DNA of 64,000 nucleotides, taken from NCBI RefSeq assembly GCF_011397635.1, contig NC_064759.1, positions 11,800,428 to 11,864,427 of the forward strand. Reading direction: 5' to 3'. Positions 1-10,781 of the stretch are shown here, in pieces (position 1 is the first letter of the stretch; each line of letters starts with the position of its first letter). Below the pieces are notes generated by a model. The model worked only from the letters and a program-made list of their open reading frames with translations, had not been told where the DNA came from and did no database searches. The position numbers were made by a program, and so were the translations under genes. The stretch comes from Epinephelus fuscoguttatus. Its lineage: Eukaryota > Chordata > Actinopteri > Perciformes > Serranidae.

Positions 1-871
1 TGGTCTGGCTTTCTCGGTTTGTTCCTGGGTTGTTGGGTGTTTTGCTCTGTCCTTGTTTGTTCTGTGTTTGTGTGTTGATGCTCTGTGCATCTTCTTGAAT
101 TATGAATGAATAAATAAAAATACCTTGTCTTTAAAAAAAGATGTAAAGTCTTAATGATAGATTAAAAAATAATTCTGTGATAATCCCATTTGCTCCCACT
201 GTAGTTTAAATGAGTCTCAGTTTTAGTCAGACCACTAAATTAAGCAGATTCATATTGATAAAAAAAGGTGAAATCATCTACTTTAATAATATAATGTCAC
301 AAAATACTAATCATGGACTAAATGGAATGTAAGGTTGTGGCATTTTTAATCACCGGAGTTAATGAAAGGTAATAAAAATTCAGATATATCCTGTCAGTTG
401 ATTTAATTGATTGATGATCTGTGTCACGACACCATAGCATGACAGAGACTTATTGTGGCCCCGAGGCACAGAATATATATGAACATCCTCACGTGTAGGC
501 TCATGCGTCCCAGGGAGCAGGTTAAAAACAAATCAAGGCGCACAGTGCCAGACCTTGCATATGTGGCGCCCGAGGCAAGCTTCTCCTGCCCACCACCTGC
601 CCAGAAAGTAGTAGTAGTAGTACAGAATACGACATGTAAGACATGTCAGCGTCATGCAGAATGTACTTTTTAAACTACTATTACCTTTAGCCGAATCATC
701 TGTTGTCATGTGAGAAATCCCACAAACCACAACAGATCCAGTGTCTGTTATTTGTTTAGAAATTGTTCATATTTTGTAAAATACGCATATGGTGTATGTA
801 AAATCTGAATCTGCAAATCGCTGTTGGATGAAATCAGTGGAGTAAAAAGTGCTCTATGTGTTTGTAAAAAG
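1..871. other. Intergenic AT-rich sequence
   Basis: No gene is supported here. The sequence is AT-rich with short runs of A and T. The small open frames at 455-673 and 533-730 have no recognisable domain, no splice context and low-complexity content (one is largely a run of Tyr codons from a GTA repeat near 608-622). Confidence 0.6.
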
Positions 872-1029
872 TGGGTGCCCGATGGCTCACCTGGTAGCGT
901 GTGCACCTCATGTAATAAGCCTGTGTCCTCACCATAGTGGGTTGACCTCGATTCCAACCCGGGGCCCTTTGCTGCATGTCATAACCCTTTCCTGTCACAC
1001 TTCACCTACTGTCAAATAAAGGCAAACAT
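872..1029 (+). repeat. tRNA-derived SINE
   Basis: The head reads like a degenerate tRNA promoter: an A-box-like stretch 'GATGGCTCACCTGGTAG' and a B-box-like stretch 'GACCTCGATTCCAACCC', followed by 'CCCTTTGCTGCATGTCAT' and a tail containing 'CAAATAAAGGCAAAC'. A second copy with the same order of parts lies at 19125-19285, which confirms it as a dispersed element. It is not a tRNA gene because no complete cloverleaf can be drawn. Confidence 0.8.
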
Positions 1030-2080
1030 GTAGAGTTACTTATAAAGCATAGAGCAGCATACAGTGGAAATAAGCCACTCACTTAGATACTTTTACCACT
1101 GATTCCCTTACATTTCTCTTTGGAAAAAGTTGATGGTGACTAACATGACTTTTGCCCTTTTGTTTATGTGATTTGTTAAAGTGAAAGTGAGGTCTTACAA
1201 GTCACGCTGATAAGATCAGTCATTCCTTCTCTCTCCGCCTCTCCTGTCACTCTTCACCTGCGTTATCAAATAAGGGCAAACTTGTGGAGTAACTTATAAA
1301 CTATAGAGTGGCATAAAATGGAAACAAACTACTCATGTAAGGTAGTGCTTATCTACTTTTCACTACTGATATTTGTACATCTCTCACAGGAAAAGTTGAT
1401 GGTGACCGACGTGATTTTTATTCTCTTATTTATGTGAGTTGATGCAGTGAGAGTAAAGTCTTTCATGTCTCACTAATGAGAGTTTTTGGGGTTTGTTTCC
1501 CACCTTTGCTGCATGTCACCCCCTTTCTCCACACCTTTCCTGTCACTCTTCACCTGTACTATCAAATAAAGGCAAACATATGGAGCTACTCATTAAGTAT
1601 AGAGTAGCTTAAAATGAAAGTAGGCCACTGATGTAAAGAAGTGCTTAGATACTTTCTCATAGAAAAATTTACAGGTGACTAACATGTCTTTTGTCCTCTT
1701 ATTTATGTGATTTTAAAAAGTGAAAGTGAAGTCTTACCTGTGTCACTGATAAGATGTTTTAAGTTGATGGTGACCAGCGTGACCTTTGGCCTTTTTGTTT
1801 ATGTGATTTTAAAAAGTGAAGTCTAACATGTCTCACTGATAAGATTTTTTTGGGGGGCTCAATTCATCTACATGCATGTCACCCCCTTTTCTCTACACCT
1901 TTCCTGTCACTCTTCACCTGTACTATCAAATAAAGGCAAACGTACAGAGTTGTATATAAAGTATAGAGTGGCTTAAAATAAAAAATATAAAGTTACAGGT
2001 GACTTACATGTCTTTTGTCCTCTTATTTATGTGATTTTAAAAAGTGAAAGTGAAGTCTTACATGTCTCACTTTTTTATAT
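985..2080 (+). repeat. Tandem array derived from SINE tail and flank (about 4 units)
   Basis: A unit of roughly 250-355 bases recurs at about 990, 1240, 1540 and 1900. Each begins with 'CCTGTCACTCTTCACCTG', continues through 'ATCAAATAAAGGCAAAC', then 'AGTATAGAGT' and 'TTTATGTGATTT', and ends near 'GTCTCACTGATAAGAT'. The first unit is continuous with the 3' tail of the SINE at 872, so the array appears to have grown by tandem duplication of the SINE tail and its flank. Units have diverged by substitutions and small deletions. Confidence 0.75.
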
Positions 2081-2345
2081 TCGCTATATTTTTTTAAACA
2101 AATTACTTTTTTTGTTAAGGTTTTAAATTTACTTCCTTCTATAATGATAAAAATAGAGCTTGGACTGAAGAGCCTGGCACATGCACAGCCAGTAATGATG
2201 CAAGCTCGCCCGCCGGATCCCCCTCTGCTCCCTCCCCTGCAACCATCAAACCAACAGCGTGTGTTCTCTCAGTCTGTGATCCTGTCTCCGCCTCTCTGTG
2301 TCTCTGACTCTGGCACGGTGAGCGGGGCTTATGTGTCTGGTACTG

Positions 2346-2351
<6 letters not shown>

Positions 2352-2390
<39 letters not shown>

Positions 2391-2400
2391 GGAGCTCTAC
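2352..2400 (+). repeat. (GA)n microsatellite
   Basis: An almost pure run of GA dinucleotides, slightly interrupted at its 3' end, directly upstream of the CRE cluster of the nr4a3 promoter. Confidence 0.9.
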
Positions 2401-2406
2401 TTGGAG

Positions 2407-2484
2407 TGACGTCACCTCTCCCATGGCGTCACATTGACGTAGCGCATACCAGGCGCTGTATGTGGAGGCAGAGCCCACATAAAT
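2407..2484 (+). promoter_or_regulatory. nr4a3 promoter: CRE cluster and TATA-like box
   Basis: A perfect palindromic cAMP response element TGACGTCA lies at 2407-2414. Two related sites follow within 35 bases (TGGCGTCA at 2424-2431 and TTGACGTA at 2434-2441). A TATA-like ATAAAT lies at 2479-2484. NR4A genes are immediate-early genes induced through CREB, and the mammalian NOR-1 promoter is known to use clustered CREs. The arrangement therefore fits a cAMP/CREB-driven promoter. The start of transcription at about 2500-2510 is inferred from the TATA-like position. Confidence 0.7.
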
Positions 2485-2499
2485 GCACTATTTGACTTT

Positions 2500-2872
2500 C
2501 TCCCCTCAGACGGCGCACATAAACAAACCCGCGTTACAACTCCACACTTTGCAAAGCACCCATCAGCACTGACACACTCAGCGGGAGCGGACGCAGACAA
2601 CACACACTCCTCACACCCGGGAGTTTTTAATTTTTTAATGTTCTCTTTAATTTTCTCTACTTTGTGTACTTTTGAGAAAAAGTACGAAGGAGAAGAAGAA
2701 GAAGAAACTTTTTGTCGCCGATGCATCCTGATCCTCCGCTAAAATACTTTTTTTGAAATATATTTTTTTTCTCGCCTTTACTTCGACTTTTGGTGATTAT
2801 TCTGGATGGGAATAGGATACTTCATACGAGGTTATTACCACATGTAAAGACGGAACCGCTACAGCAAACCAG
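2500..2872 (+). other. nr4a3 non-coding exon 1 (5' UTR, predicted)
   Basis: The sequence downstream of the CRE/TATA block has no long open frame and ends at a strong splice donor, 'AACCA|GTAAGTAAA', at 2872/2873. NR4A3 genes in other vertebrates have non-coding 5' exons ahead of the ATG exon. The 5' boundary is inferred; the donor is seen in the sequence. Confidence 0.55.
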
Positions 2873-5777
2873 TAAGTAAATTGTGAATGAATGGGATATT
2901 CTGCCGTAAAGCGAGGACTTGTTAGATTACCACACAGAACCAAAACACATTAACCCTCAGCTGTGTGAGCATGTTTATAGCTTATATGTGTATTACCTAA
3001 ATCCTCGTGTTGAATATATTCTCTACTTTCTTCATCCGTTTTGTCCAACTTTGTGCGTCTAACCTGTTGATATGTCAGACTCCAGTACGCTGCTTCATAT
3101 TGTCTGTCCATGTGTGTGTGGCGTCTCCAAAGAGCAAAATGAAGCTGAATTTGAATTTAATTTGCGCTGGGAAGGTATCATATCCTTTCTGGTTGTCATG
3201 GAAATGAGATGCCTCTCACTCACACAATGAATAGTGGAGTCAGACGCACTAATGGTCTGAGTGGAGAATAGTCTAACCTACATTCAGGCAAGCTGAGGGA
3301 GAGGAGAGTTAAAGCTCTTTGATTTCATGCCATTTGCTGGGGTTTTGTCTCCTGATGTAGGATTCAGGGGGTGGAGAGTGGGGTGCTGTTAATGATGTTA
3401 ATGAGTATTTATGTGTTGTAGGATATGGGTGTGTTTGTGTTTATATACAGTGTCACAGACACAGGTCATGAGCACAACAGTGTGTTGTGATTCTCAGCCC
3501 TTGGTTTTGCTTTTTAGGATTAAAGCTCCTCAAGAAGGTGAAAGGTGTTTTCCAAACAGTCATATAGTCTGAGCTGTCGCCTGACTGGTGGCCAATTGCA
3601 AATGTCAGCTGTCTCACTGTCTACTGTCTCTGTGAGGACACGGCCTCTCCTCCCATTGATCGCAGGAAAAACACCCTCAGCCATTCACCATAAAGCCGCA
3701 TCCAATTTCTGAAGCCCTCTGTGAAGTATTTCGTAGAAACATCTGACAACACAGACACTGTATACTATAGCAGCTGCTCAAGGCTTTTGGGGCTTTATCC
3801 GTGTAGTGTGTGATAAGAAAGTACTGCTTAGTTAGGGCACTTGGGCAACTTGCTGGTTTTACCTTTCTTTCTTTCTTTCACACACTTCACACAGGTTTAC
3901 GCACGCACGCAGCCACGCACGCAGACACTTCTGACAGTCTCCCTCTCAGGGCTGATTTACAGTACTCACATATTTCTCTGGTCTCTCCTTTATGTCCTCT
4001 CTTTTCTCTGTCTCTGTTTGCTGGAAGCCTCGCGCTGTCCGGGCTTATTGGTGCGAGGGGCTACCGGGGGCTACCGGCGCTCCGGGGCGCGTGCTTTGCA
4101 GCTCTTATGTCGTTCTCTTGGTTACCGGTGCGCGCAGGGCCAGAGCCCCACCGACCGGCTCGGCCTGAGAAGAAAGCGAGAGGGGATCCGTTTGCTCATG
4201 TAGAGACAAAAAACAGAATGTCTCACTTTGCATGAAAAAATATTTTTCATCTTTAAAAGTGAACATGGCACTTTGTTTTCATTCTCTTAAGGCTGTGACA
4301 AGGGCACATTTACGCACAATTACGCCCACAGAATTGAATAATGGCTTAACTGTTCCAAGTCAGCCCTAATCGAATAAGTGTTAGACAGGCTTATTCATTT
4401 TATCTGGTTTGTCTTTTTTTCTTTATTTCAACATAATTGGATCCTTTATGAGGCATTACATCGGTATAAAAGCCATATCATGACCAAGGAAGCATCAAAG
4501 GCGGCATCAAAGAGGCCTAAGGTTTCCTTTCACAACTGGTCTGTAAGTTTGGAGAAAAGTGGCTGCTTTACCTAAAGTGGACGAGTTTGATCTGTTGACA
4601 CAAAGATAAGAGATGGCAGCAGGCTGCAGGTGCCTGTAGCCCTGGGAGTCGGTTAGGGGGGGCTGTGGCTTGTCAACAGACAGTATAGAGGTGCATACCA
4701 GGAGATCGAGTGTTTTCTCGACTTGTCCGTATCCGAGAGGGTCTAGAAGAGAGAGAGAGAGAGAGGGAGAAAGAGTGTGTGTACACAAGAGTGTGTGTGA
4801 CAGAAAGGGGGCGCTCTGGGCCTTGAAATCCGGCGGCCATAGTGCGCCCTGCTGCAGTGAGGGAGTTGGAGGCGCACGGCGCACAGGAGTCCGCTGGTTT
4901 GGTTTCAGGTCCGACTCTCCAACATTTCCAGATTCCTCTCTCCCTCTGGATGAACCCTGAGAAGGCGAATACGGTGGTGATCAGAGGCAAGCGAAGCGAT
5001 GGCCTGGAGGCACTGGCACAGACTGCTTTTATAAAAGTTGTGACTTTTGTAGGTCTGTATTTGTAGAAGTTGCGTGCAGTTTTTTTAAGCCTGGTTGAGT
5101 TTGCATTTTGTAGCGCGAAATTAAAATTATAAAAATAACGGAGCACAGCTTGTTAGAATGAAACTTGTCGCCCACGTAAGTGTAAGTCTTGAAATGAGCT
5201 AAAAGTCCTCAGTTGTGGTTCATAATATTCTCTTTGTGACGTGGATTCAGTGTCATATTTAAAGCCAAAGTTGGACTATATTCAAATCAAATGCGTAATT
5301 CTTCCTTTACATTGTCTTCCAGTGGATTTATATGAATAACTTCAATGATTCATACAGTTTCGGGCGTAAGGCATCTTGTTCTGATGTGCGCAAAGTAGTT
5401 TGCATGCTCCTTCATCTTTCTGTTTCTTTACATCCAGTTTCTTGTCTCTATCTGCTGGATTCGATTTTACGCAGTTAATTATGTCTTTTTGGTGTAAAAT
5501 CAAATTGTTGCTCATTGTCTTTAAATTGTGCCAACATTTCTCTGGGCTCAAATGTTTTAAGGTGGTGTTATGCTGTTAAGTAGAAACTCTCCAAAGAAAT
5601 GTGCTAAATTAACTTTGTGAAGGCAGTGAAAATGTAAGACATCATTTTATGCTTAGCTCTAAGTGTGGTTGAGTTTTCTGTTGCTATATTTAAGATGAGT
5701 GGAGATGATAGTATTACCAGCGTTTTATTCAGCCTGCCGCCTCATCGCTGGCTGTAACCCAGACCTCTCTCCTCCAG
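2873..5777 (+). other. nr4a3 5' intron
   Basis: No coding exon is supported. It contains a GC-rich block near 4020-4170 and a GA/GT-rich stretch near 4745-4800 followed by GC-rich sequence to about 4910. Alternative first exons could start from these. Several open frames of 60-157 codons here have no recognisable domain and overlap each other on both strands. Confidence 0.5.
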
Positions 5778-5951
5778 GCACAGGTTCGGAAGAGCGCGCC
5801 CAGCCGAGCTCGGAGCACCGGCGATCGGACACTTCTTCCTTTGCGACGCCCGCCGAGTCCTCCCCGCTCCAGGAGCCCTGTCCCGGCCGCAGCGACGCCA
5901 CCCCTCCACCCCGGACACTCAGCACCATTCAGCGCGAAGCTCTTTCACCAG
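5778..5951 (+). other. nr4a3 non-coding exon 2 (predicted)
   Basis: A 174-base GC-rich block bounded by a good acceptor ('CCTCTCTCCTCCAG|GCACAGG') and donor ('TTCACCAG|GTACAGAC'). It contains no start codon that would read into the nr4a3 frame. It resembles the 5' UTR exon upstream of the coding start in other NR4A genes. No transcript evidence is available, so the exon is a prediction. Confidence 0.5.
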
Positions 5952-7331
5952 GTACAGACCTGCCCTTTTTAATTTCATCAGTTCTTTCTTTCTGTCTTTC
6001 CTTGTCTCTTTCTTTATCTCTTCTTTCTTCTCTTCAGCTGATGCTTTTGTAGAAAGCGCGACTGTTGTGGCTCAGGTGTGTTTTTCTGCACCCATTGTGG
6101 TGTTTGGTTGTGTTTTACTGGAGGGAAAAAAATGTACAAAAGCCCCCTTGAAAGTTTATTCTCATCTTAGGTGTTAAATCAGAATTTAACTGTGATAATA
6201 TACGTCAGTTCCTGTCTACTAAAATTCCAATTCATAAAGTTGTATGAACATGCTGGTGATCTTTTTCTTTTGTGCGCGGGAGTCTGAGCTGGTGTGTGTG
6301 TGAGATGAGAGTGTTTGGTGTGTCGGCTGGTGCGGGCTGAGTTGACATTTCAATCATTAGAGGAACTGGCAGAAAGAAGAGACTTCTGAGACCAAGCACA
6401 CCTAAAATCCAGAAGCTGTGGGTGAATCACATAGGTCATAGACATCGATCCTCCCAGTGACTCAACAAGGTCTCTGAAAGCCTTTATGACTAAAACAGGC
6501 CAAGTTACAGCTATATTTTTGTATTGTTTCAGTTTTATATATTTCAATATTATCAATATATTTAAATCTCCACACAATTCCACAACTATATAAATTAAAC
6601 AGAATATAAACCCCTTAAATAATAGGTTTATGTAGATGTTCAGCAAGTGGTGGTGTAATTGTGCCTCTTTGATTTGTGTGTGTATGTGTATGTGTGTGCA
6701 TATGTATGAAAACCACTTTTATTGTGTGAGGCCACTGATTTCAATTTTTCCTCATTATTCATTGACAAAAAAAAAATCCTGTGTTTTTGTATTCATGTCT
6801 GCAACTTCATGTTTTTATTTGTTAGATCTATGGCATTCTGACAATGAACACGCGCGCTCAGTTATTGGAACAGCTGCAGTTTGTCCAGTTGAAATGCACA
6901 CCTCGAGGTTAGAGACTGTTTCCCTTTCGCCTCACTATGCTGCACCACCTGTGTCTTACTCTGCTTTGGATTGTCTGTCCTCTTGCTTGCACGCACACAC
7001 GCACACAGACACACACGCACACCTGCTTGCATGTGGTGAAATAAAGGCAATCTGATGGTGGTGTTGGAGTGGAGAAGATTTGCTACAGGGTTGCTTCAGT
7101 GGCACAAAAATAAAGACGTTCCACAGATTCTGTTGGTGAGTGTGTGTGAGAGGGTGCACGCTTGTGAGCATGGGTGTGTGTGTTACTGAGTGAAGTAAAG
7201 CACCGAAGAGGATGAGACGTTTGCAGACACAAGTGGTTTTACAGGTTCCTCTCAGGATAAGGGTGCATGTTATTGGCAGGATGAGCATATACAGGTTCAT
7301 GTTGACATCTTGAACATCATTAGTGATGAAA

Positions 7332-7333
<2 letters not shown>

Positions 7334-7375
<42 letters not shown>
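7334..7375 (+). repeat. (GT)n microsatellite
   Basis: An uninterrupted run of about 20 TG dinucleotides in the nr4a3 5' intron. Confidence 0.95.
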
Positions 7376-7379
<4 letters not shown>

Positions 7380-9221
7380 ATAAACAACTCATCAAAAGCG
7401 TCTCTCCTCACCTGACACACACACAGACAAACACCACAGTACATGCAGCTTCAAGTGACTGTCAGCTGTCAAGCAGAATATATTTGTTTTACAGAATTTC
7501 TCAGCCTCTCTCTTTTTGTCTTTCAACTCTTGTCAAGCAAATCAACTGGAGACCTGTTGTACGTCAAAGTGTATGTGTGCATATAGCTGCTGATAAAATA
7601 CTATAGTATATGACAGCTGCAGTAAGTCTTAAACACACACAGACTATAACACCCAACACTGTTGTGAGGCTTGACCTACTGACACATCACAGAGAGCCAC
7701 AGAGTTCACCACTCTACTCTCCTCCGCTCACACTTAATTTTTTTTTCCTCCCCTCTTCCTGTGATGCTTCAAATCAGTTGCAAAAGTACTTTAGGTATAG
7801 CCCAGAAAGGCCCCATGACGCCCATAATGCTGCATGTGTGTTTTTCCACGTGGGTTGAAGAGGTGGTCACTAGTAGCAGAAGAAAAAAAACTGGATGACG
7901 TCAAGCACACGTAGGCCTACAGCTTGACTCATATCCTCAATTTAAGAAAAAAAATCTTGCATCTTAATATTCACATTGGGACTGAGTGTTGGTTTGTCTG
8001 CACATGCTGTGACTGGTAGGGCATTTTGAGGGAATCATTTATAGTTTCACTTTAATATGACTTAAGAAAAATGTGTTTTTTAAGAGTTGGTGTCATTTTA
8101 AATTTAGGATTTTTTTAAAAAATATTCCCACCAGGTCAAGCTTAAGAGGTCACATCTCTTTTGACCTTTTGTGTTTTTTCTTTTAATAAATACACTTAAT
8201 AAAATAAAATAAATAAAAGTTATGTAGATGAGTGTCCCTCACATTGTTTTTTTTTAACCCTTTGAGTCATCCTTTGTTTTCAAGCCCCTACAGCCACGCT
8301 GCCCCTCAGGTTTAATTTAATTGTGTTGGAGCAGCTTAAATTAATGTGTCACTCAGTCTGCTTCCGCCATGAGTGACATGAGTTATTCATCAGGCGTATA
8401 TGACCGCAAACTAAAAGTTGCAGGCTATTTTAAACATGTGTTATTATTATTTATTTTAGTCTGATAGGAATTAGTAGGGAGCAGGAGCTGATCATGAAAT
8501 TTCAGGACTTTTATTTTGTTAAATAAAATGATTTTTAAAAAAAAAAAAAAAAAAAAAAAAGTTAACACAACAGGAAATACAGTCCCCGCCCGAGCCTGAG
8601 TGCGTCCGCTCGGGATGCTGGAATATGTGAGTGCTCTAACAACAGCAGGTCCCGATCCGTCCCGTATTTGACTAGACAAACATGACGCGCGGGGAACCGG
8701 GGCGATTACGGCAGAGCGCGCGCATGCTGGGCGTCAATGGGAGCAGCGCTGTGTTGACAGTTCCCCTGCTCGAGAGCGACGAGCAAACACCACAAAACCC
8801 TGGCTGCGCTGACACTCATGACTGATTAGCCCGCACGCACTCATCATGCACGCACACATACACACGTGCACGCACGCAAACGCAGGTGTATTACGTAAGG
8901 GGGTTTGATAAGACAGGAGCATTTCGTCCACACACACATGATGATGAGGTGGCCTGCTGCTGTGACTGTGGCAGAATTAAATCAAGGGGAAAAACTCAAG
9001 ACATGCCGACTGGCGTCTGCAGCAGTTAGAGGAAATATCTGTGTCTGTATGTATGTGTGTGTGTGTGTGTGTCTGCATTTATCAGTGTGTGTGTATCTGG
9101 GTGTGTGCATTTGTGTGTGGGTTGTGCAGCAAGCATCCAGCACCACCATGGGGTTCCATTATTATTTAATGTTATCTCATCTGCTTTGCCATCTGACTAA
9201 CCAGAGTACACTCACCCACAC

Positions 9222-9224
9222 ACA

Positions 9225-9260
<36 letters not shown>
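9222..9260 (+). repeat. (CA)n microsatellite
   Basis: A nearly pure run of about 19 CA dinucleotides in the nr4a3 5' intron. Confidence 0.95.
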
Positions 9261-9261
<1 letters not shown>

Positions 9262-9948
9262 GTCACAGATACTTCAGCATTTCAGTCTGTAGAGTGGATC
9301 TTGGATCTTTGCTTTGGCTGCTTCGCCTCAGTATTGCGCCCCGATGAACCGTAGCTTCTCTAACTGAACTAACTGCGTGAGAATCAGCAGTGTGCGGGGT
9401 TGTGTGTGTGCGCGCGTGTGTGTGCTCCAAGTGTTTCTACCTATTGGGTGAAGTGCGAGAAGTGTTAAAGCAGGAAACTGAGTAAATGGCAGTAAATGGA
9501 AAGATTTTCCTTGAAAGGTGCGTTCAGAAAACTTTTATAACATTGCGAAATCTCTGACACCTCAAGAGCTGAAAAAACTGCCTGTTCCAATAGAGCTGTG
9601 CAGAAATTTTTAGTCATGCACATTTTTTTTTAATTGTCGACCCTGTTCAGCACGACCTGTGTGTGCATGTGCCTCCAGCAGAGTCTGCCTTCATCCTGTA
9701 GATTTACTGAAGGGTTGTTCCTGTGTTGCGCTTCTGTTGGCAGCCTCCTTGTTCATAAAATCCTGCTTTTCTGTTTAAATCAGTTGGTTAACTAATATGT
9801 CATTTCCTCCCTGACTGATGATTGGTGCCGTACAGCTGTACTCTACTAACACCATTAAAATGCTTTTTGAATGAGAACGTTTTTGAAGACATGTGGTCTG
9901 ATGTGCCACGCAGCTCTAACCTACGTGTGTGCTCTGTCTCCCTGGCAG

Positions 9949-10781
9949 ACATGCCCTGTGTGCAGGCTCAGTACGGGCCCGCCCCTCCAGGCTCAACCTA
10001 CTCTGGCCAGTCCTTTAGTTACCAGGGTGACAGCTACAGCTCTGACCTCATGACCCCCGACTACACCAAGCTGGACCTGGGTGGTGGTGAGATCTCCGCC
10101 GCTGCCACCACCTCCCTCCCGAGCTTCAACGTCTTCGTGGAGGGGAGCTACGAGCCCAAGTCCTCCTGCCTCTACCAGATGCCCACACACAGGCCCATCA
10201 AGAAGGAGGAGGAGAGCTACCCGACTGCTCCGCCACTGGAGGCCATGTCCTCCTCCACCATGTACTTTAAACAGTCTCCCCCTTCCACCCCGACCACCCC
10301 GTCCCTGCCGCCCCAGCCTGGCACCTCCTTCCTGTGGGAGGAGCACCCCCTGGCCCCTCCATCGCACGCCCACTCTCTGGGCTCCGGTCTTGACACAGGC
10401 CCCCTCAAGTCGCCCCGCTTTCCGCACTTCTACCAGCACTCGCCGCCTCACAGTGGCGGCAGCGTCGGCGGTTACGAGAGTCTGGGTGGAGGACTGGTGC
10501 GCACCTCCTCCTCTTCCTCCTCCTCCTCATCCTCGGTCTCCCATCCTCACGGTCCACCTCTGGAGCAGCCCATGTACCAGCTGCACCGCGGGGCTGGGGG
10601 CAGCAGCCTCGCCTTCCGCTCCCTGGCTCTTGGGCCCTGCGGCCCCCTACTAGGAGACAGCCTGCCATCGCCTCCCCCACGTGGTCCCCAAGGAGAAGGC
10701 ACCTGTGCGGTGTGTGGGGACAACGCGGCCTGCCAGCATTACGGCGTACGCACCTGTGAGGGCTGCAAGGGCTTCTTCAAG
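9949..10781 (+). CDS. nr4a3: nr4a3 coding exon 1: transactivation domain and first zinc finger
   Basis: The acceptor 'CTCCCTGGCAG|AC' immediately precedes the ATG at 9951. The exon encodes residues 1-277: a Ser/Pro-rich AF-1 region with TTSLPSF, a PSCLYQM-like SSCLYQM and [14 protein letters not shown], then a run of eleven serines (about 10506-10538), and the first zinc finger ([14 protein letters not shown]...CEGCKGFFK). The donor 'TTCAAG|GTAAAT' leaves phase 0. An upstream in-frame ATG at 9822 is intronic by this model and is not used. Confidence 0.96.

Larger units (their letters stand above)
5952..9948 (+). other. nr4a3 intron before the ATG exon
   Basis: Holds microsatellites ((GT)n at 7334-7375, (CA)n at 9222-9260, poly-A at 8538-8560), a single perfect CRE TGACGTCA at 7896-7903, and a GC-rich island with several CpGs at about 8580-8880. 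No coding exon is supported; the open frames mostly read through CA/GT repeats. Confidence 0.55.

Noticed and set aside
872..950. tRNA gene
   Set aside because: Only degenerate A and B boxes; no complete cloverleaf, and a SINE body follows.
3810..4235. 141-codon + strand open frame
   Set aside because: No domain, no clear splice sites, two overlapping frames of similar length; GC-rich chance frame.
4673..5146. 157-codon minus-strand and overlapping + strand open frames in the nr4a3 5' intron
   Set aside because: Driven by (GA)n/(GT)n low-complexity sequence; no recognisable domain or splice support.
6956..7444. 162-codon minus-strand open frame
   Set aside because: It reads through (CA)n repeats (His-Thr runs), has no domain, and overlaps other open frames.
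9822..9950. Upstream in-frame ATG giving a longer NR4A3
   Set aside because: A consensus acceptor lies two bases before the conserved MPCVQAQY start, and the 43 upstream residues have no likeness to NR4A proteins.
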